Source: Arthonia radiata
Lineage: Eukaryota > Ascomycota > Arthoniomycetes > Arthoniales > Arthoniaceae
Assembly (NCBI GenBank): GCA_002989075.1
Contig: PSQN01000005.1
Coordinates: 434,001 to 498,000 of the forward strand
Reading direction: 5' to 3'
Length of the DNA stretch: 64,000 nt
The position numbers and the translations under genes are program-made. Below are positions 33,452-45,244 of this stretch, in pieces. Under the pieces are notes generated by a model. It searched no databases and was not told where the DNA came from. It saw only the letters and a list, made by a program, of their open reading frames with translations. The first letter of the stretch is position 1. The number at the start of each line of letters is the position of its first letter.

Positions 33452-33772
33452 TGCCTGTGTTTCGTTGTTCGATGAACGTATATGAACTTTGTGTATCCAT
33501 ATCTATTTATCAGCTGTTTAGCCGACTTTTTTTGCACGTGGCACAATTGGCTGCTACCCTGCCATCTTCCCAATTCACATTCCATCAAGTAAAAAAGTGT
33601 TATTGACGCTTTACGCAATCCAACCCGAAGACTGCATCGGGAGCGCCAAAGCGGAGTGTGTACATTCTCAACAGCTTGTCGTTGGGGAGCTAGATCTTGC
33701 TTCAAGCTCGAGATCGAAAGACCGATTTGCCGATCTACCGCTAAAACATTTCAACTCGAAACCAGGTTCACA
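33452..33772. other. short intergenic region
   Basis: About 320 bp between condensin and the SDR, same strand. It should contain the condensin 3' end and the SDR promoter; no gene seen. Confidence 0.4.
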
Positions 33773-34856
33773 ATGGTAGGAAGACTCGCCGGCAAGAATG
33801 CGGTCGTCACCGGCGCTGCTGGGTAAGTGACAGCGAGATCATGCAGAGGAAACATGATTACGTTCTATTGAAGCCACGCTCTGTGTTGGGGAGAAATATG
33901 GCAGTTGCAGATCGCTATGAAGCCATGAGAACCTTCAACAGTGTTCACAGCCGTCTTCAACAACGGCGTTTTTGTGACTAACGATGGCAACACAGTGGCA
34001 TAGGTCTCGAGACATGCATCCTCTTCGCCCGCGAAGGCGCATCGGTCCTCCTAGCTGATATCAGCGAGCCTGCACTTGCGAAAGCCCTCAGCAAAATCAA
34101 GGAACAGGCACCGGATGGACAAGGACGCATCGAGACTATAACATGCGATGTCTCCGAAGAAGCTGAGGTCGAGCGCATGATCAAGCACGTGGATTCCTGG
34201 GGTGGCGCAGATGTTGTGTTCAACAATGCAGGTATTATGTACGTATTGGGGGTTGAAACTGCCCTGCCTCGAGTACGGCCGAGCCTCTTCCCCAACAGCG
34301 ACTGACCACTAGCAGGCACGCTGACGACGCGGATGCCGTCGACACTACAGAGCGCATCTGGGATCTCACGCAGTCCATCAACGTCAAAGGCGTCTGGTTC
34401 GGAAGCAAGCACGCTGTGCTCTCCTTCCGCCGCCACAACAAGAAGCGCGCCTCAGTCATCAACACCGGCTCCATCGTCGCGCTCGTAGGATCAGCGACCC
34501 CGCAGCTGGCCTACACAGCATCCAAAGGCGCCGTCTGTGCCCTGACAAGAGAGCTGGCAACAGTGCATGCGCGCGAAGGCTTCAGATTCAACGCGCTATG
34601 CCCTGCGCCGCTCAACACGCCGCTGCTGCAGGACTGGCTGGGCGATGATGCGGCCAAGCGGCACAGACGAGAGGTGCACTTTCCCACTGGCAGATTCGGC
34701 GAGGCCATTGAGCAGGCGCAGGCGGTGCTGTTCCTGGCGAGCGATGAGAGCAGCTTCGTCAATGGGATGGACTTTACGGTGGACGGGGGTTTAACGAAGT
34801 CGTATGTCACGCCTGAAGGTCCTGCTACTGAGGCACCGAAGAACAACGGAAGATAG
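33773..34856 (+). CDS. short-chain dehydrogenase/reductase
   Basis: Three exons (33773-33822, 33996-34238, 34316-34856; introns of 173 and 77 bp, the first with a TGACTAACG branch region) encode about 277 residues. Splicing restores the nucleotide-binding motif NAVVTGAAGGIGLE and NNAGIMHADDADAV. The catalytic set is complete: Asn in QSINVKGVWF, Ser in NTGSIVALVG, and Tyr/Lys in QLAYTASKGAV. NALCPAPLNTPL and MDFTVDGGLTKSY mark the classical SDR C-terminus. It should oxidise or reduce an alcohol or ketone with NAD(P); the substrate is unknown. It lies just upstream of the glutamine-synthetase-like gene on the same strand, which could hint at a joint catabolic task, by position only. Confidence 0.9.
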
Positions 34857-35274
34857 GCGACGATTCCACAAAGACGAGGCATGAGAATGTCTCAAACGAC
34901 CAATAGACTGATGATGAGGATGGGTTCGCCGGCGTTCGGGTTAGAAACGTAGAATGATAGATTTGTTAGCAGACGCTAATGGAAGGCCTGACATGCTGAC
35001 CGAGAAAAAAGATGCTGCATCCTGCATTCTGTTTCACGGTCCATGAGTGCCACATTCTACTAGTTTTCCGTGGTGAGGCTCTAGACCGACCCAAATATCC
35101 GGTTAAGGTTATTGCTGTTGTTTACTCCCTTCGAGATCCGTCTCCACTTCTCTAAATGCGTCGTCACTAGATTCAGAGTCGCTGAAGGCGTACTTCAACC
35201 ACGCCAAAGCGACGCGAGTAGAATCACCAGACTACGTAGGTGCGACGGGGCTTCAACAGCCGAAAGGCCCTCAG
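34857..35274. other. intergenic region
   Basis: About 420 bp between the SDR and the glutamine-synthetase-like gene. It probably holds the latter's promoter; nothing else noted. Confidence 0.4.
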
Positions 35275-37017
35275 ATGGCGCAAACAGTGACCGTCGAAAA
35301 CGTTGCAGAGATCTTGAAAGATGACAGAGCAGTCAAGGTGGCAGGATGTGACGTCGACGGCATATTACGGGGCAAGCTCATGACGAAGAGCAAATTCCTA
35401 TCGTTGATGAAGCACGGCGAGCCTGAGTTTGGGTTCTGCAGCGTAATTTTCGGCTGGGACATGCATGATCAAACATATTTCAAGGAGCTCAAAGTGAGCA
35501 ACAAGGAGAATGGGTATCGAGATCTCTCGGCGCGCGTGGACTTGCGCTCGTTTAGGCGCATACCATGGGAGAACAATGTCCCATTTTTCCTGGTGGACTT
35601 CTATGATCCTGATACTGGAACGTCGCTCAGTGCTTGTCCCAGATCGCTGCTCAACAGGACGGTCGAGAAACTACATTCGAAGGGCTATGCCGCAATGGCT
35701 GGAGGTTTGTGGTCTCCTGTGCCTGGAGCTTGCGGCGCGCTTGTATTGAGACGTCATACAGGATTGCCACTAGCACGGCATTGTGTCGAATTGACACTGA
35801 CTGCTGAATAGCTGAGTACGAGTTCTACATGTTTGAAGCGCCTGGCTCGACCGAAAACAGCAAGGGCACTGCAAGGCATCTGCTCAACAAGACCCCAACG
35901 TCTCTGCCTCATCTATCGGAGGGCATGTTTGGCTACAGTCTGTTCGACCCAGTACGCAACCGTGACTGGTTCTATTCGGTCTTTGATCAATGTGACGCAT
36001 TCGATTGCGGCATCGAGGGCTGGCATACTGAGAGCGGTCCTGGAGTGTACGAGGCGGTGGGTCACAATGCTTTATGATGTGAATAAGCCTTCGCTGATCT
36101 TGCGCCATTGCAGGCGCTCAAATATGGCCCCATACAGGAGATGGCCGACAAAGCCGCCTTGTTCAAGTGAGTGGTTACTCAAGTCTACCACTCGTCCTAC
36201 TCATCACCAGCTTGTACAGATTCGCGACGAAGAGTATCTCCAGCCAACACGGCTACACGCCCTGTTTCATGGCAAAGCCACGGGCAAATTTGCCCGGCAA
36301 CTCAGGTCACATGCACATCTCAATCACCGACAAGACTACTGGCAAGAACCTGTTTGCTCCAGATCAAACAAGCACCAAAGGGTCTCAGCCGGCGGATGAT
36401 CTGCAATCGCTCTCTAAGTTCGGCCAGCACTTCCTCGCTGGCCTACTCACCGGCCTCCCAGACATCATGCCGCTTTTCGCACCTACCGTGAACAGCTATA
36501 AGCGCCTCGTCGAGAACTTCTGGGCGCCCGTAACTGTTTCCTGGGGCTTTGAGCACCGCGCAGCCAGCATTAGAATTATCGGCCCGCCCACCGCAGAGCC
36601 AGGCGCGACACGCTTCGAGGTCCGGGTGCCCGGCGCGGACACGAATCCGTATCTTGCGTTGTCTGCTATTCTGGCTTGCGGCTGGCGCGGCGTTGAGAAC
36701 AAGCTCGAGGTTCCTATTCCCGCGTTGGGCAAGGGTGAAGACATCGGTGGGAAATCTGACAGCGGGGAGAGGCTGGCGAAAAGCTTGAAGGAAGCTACGG
36801 AGCGATTCATGAGGAAGGATAGCATTGCACGTGAGGTGCTGGGGAATGAGTTCGTCGAGCATTTTGGCGGGACGCGAGAGCATGAGGTCCGACTATGGGA
36901 CGAGGCTGTCACGGACTGGTGAGTTGTGATCAATCCCTCCACTTTGCAGCTTCATGATCGGGAGAAGCTGACTGACTTGGCATCAGGGAGGTCAAGCGCT
37001 ATATTGAGATGGTTTAG
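35275..37017 (+). CDS. glutamine synthetase-like enzyme (type I / FluG-related)
   Basis: Five exons (35275-35704, 35812-36056, 36114-36166, 36220-36918, 36987-37017) encode about 485 residues. The last exon adds only the C-terminal EVKRYIEMV. Type-I glutamine-synthetase features are in order: AGCDVDGILRGKLMTKSKFL near the start, AEYEFYMFE with metal-binding acidic residues, GCIEGWHTESGPGVYE-like glutamates, NLPGNSGHMHISI (metal-binding His) and TVNSYKRLVENFWAPV. RAASIRIIGP and FEVRVPGADTNPYLALSAIL follow. The family ligates an amine to glutamate with ATP. Members close to this one in fungi and bacteria often use substrates other than ammonia (for example polyamines), so calling it the housekeeping glutamine synthetase would be wrong; the fungal enzyme for that is type II. 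Confidence 0.88.
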
Positions 37018-40000
37018 GAAGGCATCAGCGATTCAGAGGAGGCGCATTCGTGCGACAACCATGGTTGATAGGCACGGGGGGAACGCATTGCTCCTGCTCT
37101 TCTGAGAGCTCAATCGAGTCAACGGTGTCTTGGAGACTCGAGTGTCAATTGACTCGCAAAATTGGTATCTGAATAGAATGCCGTGTGATCGCCATCATCT
37201 GCCGCCACTGCAATAGTAAGGAGCCAATTTTGAAATTCCACCGTGTGCGTCAAAGCCACACCAACACCACACAGACAGCTGTTGACAAATCGCCCCTGCT
37301 GATGCAAGCACCAGCCACTGTCTCAACGCGGTCTAAGACACCATGCAGCAGTGAAACATTTCTGATTTTTTCATCTCTGATCAAGAATAATAATACAACT
37401 CCTCGCAACATCTTACCCTTTAGGAATTAAGCATACCCCAGCCCTACAGTGCTACTGCACATCCGCACATCACGCCGATCGCCAGCGAACACCCGAGACT
37501 GCAACGCCGCGAGGGCGGAGCATGTTGCAATTACCGTCTCCACCGTAGCAGTTCCGGGCGCTGATCGCACTGAAAACAGCGCAGGATTAGAGCGATCATT
37601 TTTGAGTGCAACGATCGCCTGGAATGAGAGGGGCGGCGGTCGTCATAGGGATCGACAGACTGCAAGAACCGAGGGGGCAACTCAGGTCCCGAGACGTGTT
37701 GAAGTGCCGGCCCTGCTCCGCGGACGCTCGGGTGCGTGATCGGCACCGCGGCGCGAACGGCCTTATTCGAGATCTCACAGTGCACACTGGGAATACGAGC
37801 ACTCGGCTAGATATGCCTCTGGACGGCCACGCGAAGGGGCATGGAGAAATGGAGATGCAGCAAATGGCGCGAGGCAATATTGAGAGGCAAAGTGGTCACG
37901 CTGCACGTCAACAGCTCGTCCAGGCGGCTTCTTCCATGATCGAGTCGGCGCCGAGCGGGCGATTAAGATTGCCAAGCTGACCAACTGGCTGGCGTCCAAG
38001 AACCGGCGCGACGGTTTGAGTGCAACTGCCCAGGGCGGCGCGGCGGGTCGATCAGCAATCGCTGCGCGCCAGGCGGACATTACTTACTCGATTGGCCTGG
38101 TGCGCCGGTGGTAGCGTTCGGCGCCGCCTAGCTCCTCGCTGCCATTGGGCGTTTTAGCGAAAGGCTGCCTCGTGGGAGCATGGCCCGTGTGCTGGGTCAG
38201 ATCCTGCTCGATATGGCGACGCATGAGGAAGGACCGCACACAAGCGTCTGTGGTGCGACATGACAAATGTGAGCATTGTACAGGGGGGCCAGCGCCAGGA
38301 TTGTAGGCAGACGCGCATGATTTACTGGGGAAGCAGCAGGATGGAGGCACAGCTGACGGTAGCTGATCCTTGAGTCGCCGTGGAGGTAAGGCTGGGAGAT
38401 GCCGCGCTCCTCTGAGATGATGTCGCAGTCTCGCAGATGTGGCTAAGACATTAATCATGTGGGCCGATGGGTATTAATGGGACACTGAGCGCAGTGCTGC
38501 AGCACACAGACAATCATGTTTCAATCACCCACGCGCTTATGTGGTGATCAAAATCCACTGAGTCTCATCGTCGGCGTTGCAGTTGAATTTCGCCGATGTG
38601 TAATCAGCCACAAGCCCACTGCGCCGCGACGGCTGGCCTGTGGTGACAAGGTACAGTACAACGATACGAGAGGCAAGCGTGAGGCAATTGCGCAAGCAGC
38701 AACCTCGAAATTTTCATAATTGCCTGCTGGAGCTCAGGATGTTTTGGCTCTCGTCAATACACCCCAAGCGTACATGCATGTTGCTAGACGGATCCAGCCC
38801 TGGCCTCGCAGCCTACAGCAGCGCTCTGCGGTGAGACTCTTGAAGCACACACGATGAACGCACGATCGACGGGCGGCTAAGGGGGAAAGCTGCAAGCGTG
38901 CAGCTGCAAGCCTCACCTGGCGGTTCCCTTACGGCGCCATGAATCGGACCGTCGCGTGGGAGCTGTTCTTGGGCAAGCCGATCACTTGTCAACGTGCGTC
39001 CTTCCTTCCCGGGCCGTGCAGATGCAAGTTGCTCCGCGTAGATTAGCTGTGCCCATGATCGACCGCCCGTGCGCCCTGGCACTCTCCGGCACGAAGGATG
39101 GAGATGTGAAGCACGAGTGCGCTGCAGGCGGACACATAGACAAGAGATGAGAGCGTGCTCGTGCGCAAGGCTGGAGATGTGATGATGGGAATAACAATGC
39201 ATTCAGTTGGCGTCTAGCAACGTGGTGGATTGTTGCATGCAAGTTGTTGGTTTTATGTGCTTGCAGCTACTGTACATGCTTGCGTGGGGCGTGATCATGT
39301 CGCAGTGACTTGATCGTCGTGCGCGCAGATCTTCACAAACGACCGCAAACCTTCAAAGTTCAAGACGGTTCTGTTTAAGAACAGCTCGAAGGTTTAAAGT
39401 TAGAGTTGCGTAGCGGAAGGGGATGTGTTCTGTTACCAGAACGAGCCAGCCAGTACAGTAAAAGCGAATGGGTCATGCGGTTTCATGACTCTGCCGCAAG
39501 CACTCCAACATCCAGCACGTGTAGGGGCACGCTGCACTCAGTAACTTTATGCTATCCGAACCGCGCAATCCCCAAAAAGTACGCCCGTGCGGCCACCTGC
39601 TTGGTGGTGCCGCATGTAAATCACCTGTCGGCATTTACTGTTTACAGTCCGCACATGGCCTTTTGTCCATTGGTCGGCCCGGTAGAGTGGATGCCAGGAC
39701 AATGCAGAGATGCAATTAGAAACATCAACAACGCACTCGTGAGGCGCCTGCGGGAGGACGTACCTATGTGCTGCGCAGGTCCAACATGGGCTATAGCATG
39801 AGATCTAGAGTGACCGTGCCTCGTTGTTGTCACCAACGGTTTTACCATTGCCGGCCAAGCAAAGCCAAAGAAGGCTTCGATGCCTCTACAGGCAGGAGGG
39901 CATCTGGATGCTTTCGCTTCAACGACGCTCCACCAAGCTTTTTGAGAGCCCTGATCTGCTGCTAGGGCTGGGCTGGTCTCGTGCCCTCACCGGTGGCGGT

Positions 40001-40369
40001 CTACATGCACAGAGCGATCATGCCTGTTGTGGAAGCGAGAGAAAAGACAGCGCCTGGAATGCTGGATTCGGCAAGTAAGGGAGGGACCACGGTATGTGCC
40101 GGGAGGGAGCAAGGTCATCGGCCGAGTCGCACAAAGTCCATGGAGAGGACCCGATCGGGCAACTGGTGTCTTGACCGCTAACGCTGAAGCACGCTCCTGG
40201 GCGGCTGGGCAGAGGCCAATGGATGCCAAAAGTCGACTGTGCCGGGGCGTCATGCGCTCGCTGCCAGCTGGAGGTACGCGCCAAGCAGCAACACCTCGCT
40301 TGACGCAGACGCTGCCTCGTGGCATCCCAACTCCCCAGCATGATTCTCTTCTCCAACGCTGGCTCTAGT
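37018..40369. other. large gene-free interval
   Basis: About 3.3 kb in which only short, compositionally unremarkable ORFs occur on both strands, none with a recognisable domain. I find no tRNA arm, transposase motif or obvious terminal repeat. It may be extended regulatory DNA for the C2H2 gene downstream, or a decayed element. Confidence 0.5.
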
Positions 40370-41307
40370 ATCGTCTAAACGTCCCCACGCTAGCTGTACC
40401 GGGCCCTTTTCGCAGATCCTCGCCCTGCACCCACCCTCGCCCGCTGAAGTTTGATGCATCTCAGCACGCATCGTCCTCACTCGTCTCTTCCCTCCACGCC
40501 TTCGCCCCATGCTTCTTTCACCTCGTTGCATCCAATGTACCTCTCGACGATCCGCTAGCGGTCCTTGCCTTCCGACCAAACCCTTAACCCCTACACGCCT
40601 TGCCGAGCGATGCATCTCTGACTACCTAGTTCACCACGCCTGCTCCTGCTGATGCTGCTACTTTCATCATCATGTTGCTGCTGCTACTCCTCGCTCGGTC
40701 CACCTCTTCCTAGCCTCCCATAGCGCCCTCGTTTCTTTTGCTTTTCGAGTCAAGCCTCCTTCCCCATCCTTCCGGCTGACCAGGGATTCTAACTTGCAGA
40801 TCAAGCCGTTCCACTCGTCTCATCTCCGTGGGTACTTGCCTATATTTCCATCACCTCGCCCTTTTCAGCCCATGCTTTGCTGCTATTAGATCTTGTCCAC
40901 TTCCGCTCCTCCTCTGGTCTCACCGTCAATCCACCTCGATCTTGTGATACACCAGTATTTCCGAGCCCACTATTCCGTATTACATTCCGATCATCCTTGC
41001 ATCACCTCAGTCCAAAATTCACTCCTTGCGTACAGTCGCGTGCAACCCTCTGCACCACGACTACCAAGTTTACAATACGCATTTGGCTCTATCAACATAA
41101 GCAAAGGGTCTCCCCGTCATTCGCCTTCGAGGAGAACTTCTAGGGCGCCTCTCTGCCGCTGGTCATCTGGACACTACGACCACGAGCGCTCGCATATCTC
41201 ATCTGCTATTAGCCCACTTGCTTGACGACTCCGCTTGCAGATCCGCGTTTCAGCTGTCAGAATCTAGCATCCATCACGATCCCGACGGGGCCAAGTCAGA
41301 CCCAAAC
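40370..41307 (+). promoter_or_regulatory. pyrimidine-rich probable leader of the C2H2 regulator
   Basis: This ~940-bp stretch is strongly C/T-rich on the plus strand, as fungal core promoters and leaders often are. It contains acceptor-like TTGCAG sites near 40796 and 41235 and several upstream ATGs. A long leader with leader introns and upstream ORFs is likely, which would suit a regulator under translational control. The exact transcript start cannot be read. Confidence 0.4.
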
Positions 41308-42414
41308 ATGGAGGTTATGAGACATCTGCCCACACCTATGTCTTCCTACGATTCTCGCGCTCCATATCAACCTTTGGAGGCCCGGCACCACTTTTCTCAG
41401 ATTGAGAAAGATCAGCCCCGCCGGCCTTACAACTTCTCTTTCCGTTACCCTCCTTCACCGCCAATGGAACGACAATCTCACACATCGCTGCCGCCCATCT
41501 CAACGTTATTGGCGAACATGCGGGAATCACAGAACAACCAAGGTCAGTAGTCCATGTGTGCAGCCATTATCTTTACAATTTGCTAACAGTGCGCTCCAGA
41601 CCGACCAAAACGCAAAGTCGATCAGCTTGATAACAGCCGCATCGATCCGCGACTAAACGCCCCGCCGACACCACCATCACGGCCCCAACAGAACTTCGAC
41701 GCACCACGCTCAGCGCCGGCCCGCCAACCCATGTCAGCTGCGCCACAGCCACCCATGCAGACACCAGTCTATCCCACGCCACACGTCTCTCGTCAAGGCT
41801 CCATGTCAAGCTTTGCTGGTAAGCCATCAATGCACCACCATCGGCTCTCTTCTTCATCAACGTGGTCAAGCTCTTCTGCTCGTGCTCCTTCGCCACAGAG
41901 CGCCAGCGAGGCCTCGTCTGCTCGATCCACGCTTTATCCGCCGCCAATGCTGCACGGGCGCTCCATGCCCGAGTATTCACCCAGGACGCCGAAGTCACCA
42001 CCAAACTCATCGACGCCAGCGTCTCACATGAGCGACTATGACCGTCACTGGCAAGCTACGCCTCACTATTCCCATCATCACCCGCAGTACGCTCCAGTGC
42101 CGCACCCAGCTTATCCACCGCATGGCCCGCCAGGCACCCAGACATTGCATCTATCTCCAGTGTCTGCGCAACCGCCGACCTCCCACCCTGACCGCTACGT
42201 CTGCCCTCAGTGCGCGAAGGCCTTCAGTCGGCCTTCCAGTCTGCGGATTCATGTGCACAGTCACACCGGCGAGAAGCCATTCGAGTGCCCGCACGCTGGC
42301 TGCGGAAAGGCCTTTAGCGTGCGAAGTAACATGAAGCGCCATCAACGCGGCTGCCATGTCGATGGTGCCTCGCCCAAGGATGTGAGCGACGATGCGGACA
42401 TAGACGAAGCTTGA
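41308..42414 (+). CDS. C2H2 zinc-finger transcription factor, MtfA-like
   Basis: Two exons (41308-41542 and 41600-42414; 57-bp intron) encode about 349 residues. The ATG at 41308 gives [21 protein letters not shown] conserved N-terminal [14 protein letters not shown] is followed by a long Ser/Pro/His-rich disordered region. Two adjacent C2H2 fingers lie at the C-terminus: [21 protein letters not shown], then the linker [20 protein letters not shown] and [13 protein letters not shown]. This finger pair, and its C-terminal position, closely match my memory of the Aspergillus regulator MtfA, which influences secondary metabolism and development; orthology is inferred. The very long upstream region fits a developmentally controlled regulator. 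Confidence 0.85.
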
Positions 42415-43625
42415 GCGGATTTAATGTAATCTAAAAGTCTTCTCAACGGACATTGTAATGTTTAGCAAACTAGCGAAGAACGACACGTGCGTGAATGCAT
42501 GAGACGAAGCTGAGGCCGTCACAATAATACTCAATGACCCTAGTGGTTGCACTGATGCACACCAATGTGCAACACTTCGACGTGAAGAAATTCCTCCCCA
42601 TGCGTCGCCTCCAAACCCGTATCCACACACAAATCTTTTCACCACCGTCACATTCACAGCACCAGCCACGCATTGAACAGAGGTCCAAGCGTCAGCCCTA
42701 CGAGCCTCAAACCCCACCATCACTTCCACTGCTGTTTTCATCTCTTCCACCCGCTCCCTTCACAGAACTCACCCCGCGATCCTCCAAGAATACTCCCTCC
42801 AAAGCTCACGCGCCTCCAGCTTTTCGTCCCGCCCTTCCAGCGGCGCCATTCCCACGACCGCCTCGGTGTTGCCGCAGATCACGAGCCCACCTGCACGATC
42901 CCGCCCCCGACTTCCGTCTCACGCAATCCCCGCCGTCCTGTGAAGCGGCTCACCCTTCCTTTGGACATACTCATCCAGTAGAACACCACAGAGCACAGTA
43001 CGCTTTCGCTGCTTACTGGCTTTCTTTCTACATCCGGCGTCAAGAGCACATCCTCTGCACCACGTCAGGCGCCCTAGCCCGTGCGCTCCGCAACGTCCTC
43101 CAGCGATCTGAGGCTGACTGCGTCCTACGTCAGCGCTACTGCGCCTCTTCGCAACGGCTGCCTGCTTCGAGGTGCACCGTGAGCATAGAAGCACGTCCCT
43201 GCCGCTGCCACCTCACGAACGCTTGACTCGTGCGGTGGATCTGTGAGTGACGACGGAAGCGGAAGGCACGTGGTAGGCTCCCACCGCTGAGGCTGAGACT
43301 GTGGTGGGGCACAACGGCACTTTCAATTTGGCGAGCTGAAAAAGGTTGTGGAAGACGTGAACACGTGGGGCGCGCGTGTTGCAAGAGGTCACAAGCAGAC
43401 AGTACAGCGAGGGTTGTCCTGTTACAGACACGGCTATCCGCTGAGACACCTACAACCCGACCCGTCCACAACGTGAGAGGACCTGGCGTACTTGCCAGCG
43501 CACAGCTTCTCCATCCTTCAGAGGTGCCAGCTTTCTGAGTCACGCATATCCAACCGCGCTCGACCTCTCATCACCCCGTGACCAACGCACGATCCTTTCC
43601 GCACTGCTACCGAGACACCAGCACC
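42415..43625. other. intergenic region
   Basis: About 1.2 kb between the C2H2 gene and GNA1. A 230-codon frame (42534-43226) is C-rich with biased composition and no recognisable domain, so I do not call it. Part is 3' end of the C2H2 gene and part is promoter of GNA1. Confidence 0.45.
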
Positions 43626-44210
43626 ATGGCCCAGATCGAGCAGGATGCACCGCTCTTCGCGCCTGACCTCATCTCGTCCGCCGTCACCTCGCAGCTGCCC
43701 GCTGGCTACTCGATTCGGCCGCTGCAGCCGCGCGATTACGCCATTGGCTTTTTGACCGTGCTCGCGGTGCTCACGTCCGTGGGTGAGATATCGCAGAGTG
43801 CGTTTGAGGACCGGTTTCGGTATATGCATCAGACGGCGCCGGGGACGTACTATTTGATTGTGGTGCTTGATGGTGAGGGTAAGGTTGTAGGGACAGGAGC
43901 GTTGGTGGTCGAGAGGAAGTTTATACATGGGCTGGGATTGGTGGGGCATGTTGAAGATATCGCGGTTGCAAGAGATCAGCAAGGGAAGAAATTAGGGTTG
44001 AGGATCATCGAGTGTTTGGACAAGGTGGGAGAAGCGGTAGGATGTTATAAGGTGGGTCGTATACCATTCGTTATCGACACGGTTGGAGGATTGATACTGA
44101 CATGATAATAGACCATCCTCGACTGCTCCGAAGCAAACGAAGGCTTCTACGTCAAGTGCGGCTACAAGAGAGCAGGGCTCGAGATGGCCCACTACTATGA
44201 AAAGAAATGA
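43626..44210 (+). CDS. GNA1: glucosamine-6-phosphate N-acetyltransferase
   Basis: Two exons (43626-44051 and 44112-44210; 60-bp intron) encode about 174 residues, the usual size. GNAT landmarks are clear. The N-terminal LPAGYSIRPLQPRDYAIGFL is followed by FRYMHQTAPGTYYLIVVLDG and VVGTGALVVERKFIHGLGLV. GHVEDIAVARDQQGKKLGLR is the acetyl-CoA binding loop, and CYKTILDCSEANEGFYVKCG and YKRAGLEMAHYYEKK finish the fold. It acetylates glucosamine-6-phosphate on the way to UDP-GlcNAc, needed for chitin, N-glycans and GPI anchors. The spliced product is complete with no missing key residue. Confidence 0.94.
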
Positions 44211-45084
44211 CTAGATTCGAAAGGCATGATAAAGGCAAGCATCTGATTGCGCAAACATTGGCATGAAAGCGACAGAATCATAGAGGTGGACCACCTTACA
44301 AAAGCTCATCGAGCGCATTTACACCTACAAGCTGGGGCGGCGCTGCAATGCAATATCAATTCAAGGCGGCACTACGGATCAATCCGCAACTTTTTCAGGA
44401 ATTCGTGTTTGCATCCTCCAATACCTTTGCAGCCAGCGATGCAGCAGAAAGAGCCACAATACTTCATTTCTTCTCCTCATTTTCTTCTTCAGTCAATCGT
44501 TGTACTCCTTCCCTTTACTTCTCTTGCATCTCGACCCAAGATACTGAAACTGCTCAACCCCCACCCGTCTGTATCGACACTACCCATCTCCAACGTGCAA
44601 AACACGCATCAGCCCACCTTCGCTTCACGCCCGGACTCCGGCGCCACACCCAACAAATCAAGACTCCTGACACCGCAAAAGCGACACGAGCAATACCACT
44701 GACGTGATTGATAGCAGCGACGTTCGCAATGCGGCGTGTCACGCTTTTAGCAATTCGCGTGGGACGGTCGACGGTCGAGTCGTCGAGACTGCACAGCAAG
44801 AGGCAGGAAGGTGAAGTTGCCGCTGAGCGGTCGGTGGAGTGCTGCAGTTGCTGCGCCTGGGAGTGTTTTTGTGGATAGCGTGATCCGCTCGCTGCGCAAA
44901 GCGCGGTTGCCGAGACTATCTTAGACTTAGATGGACGTGCCAAGACCGATGTCCACACCAAATATCCTGCCATCTAAGCTCGTGCATTGCGTCCAGAATA
45001 CCGCTTAATGACTGATATTAACACACTTTGACGGCTTCAGTACACACTAGAATATATTATTAGATAAAAAATTCCGAAGATCTC
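44211..45084. other. intergenic region
   Basis: About 870 bp between GNA1 and the tRNA-Leu locus. Overlapping C-rich ORFs on both strands look spurious; no gene called. Confidence 0.45.
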
Positions 45085-45244
45085 GCGAGGGTGGCCGAGT
45101 GGTTATGGCGTGTGACTCAAGCTTTACGCTTCCTTCGAAGTGAAGGTGATTTCTCATATCGCAAGATGCATGGGTTCGGTACGCAGGCTTCGTCCTTTTT
45201 CAGATAACTTGAGCTTACACGTAGTTAGAATCCCATCCTTCGCA
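45085..45244 (+). tRNA. tRNA-Leu(CAA) with anticodon intron and a 50-bp insertion in the T-loop
   Basis: All arms can be assigned. The acceptor is GCGAGGG (45085-45091) with CCTTCGC (45237-45243) and discriminator A244. The D-stem is GCC/GGC. Anticodon CAA is at 45118-45120 with G121 after it. A 29-bp intron (45122-45150) sits at the normal position, then the 3' anticodon strand TCTCA (45152-45156, one T-T mismatch). The long variable arm TATCGCAAGATGC is typical of leucine. The T-stem ATGGG (45170-45174) pairs perfectly with CCCAT (45232-45236), but the loop TTCG...AAT is split by 50 bp (45179-45228) that begin GT and end AG. Removing it restores TTCGAAT. The insertion contains a T5 tract (45196-45200); another T5 lies after the gene at 45262-45266. 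It may be a disrupted copy or a genuinely two-intron tRNA. Confidence 0.75.

Noticed and set aside
36443-36942. Two overlapping minus-strand frames of about 147 codons
   Set aside because: Antisense to the conserved catalytic part of the glutamine-synthetase-like gene.
42534-43226. 230-codon plus-strand frame downstream of the C2H2 gene
   Set aside because: C-rich, biased composition, no domain, and opposed by equally long frames on the other strand.
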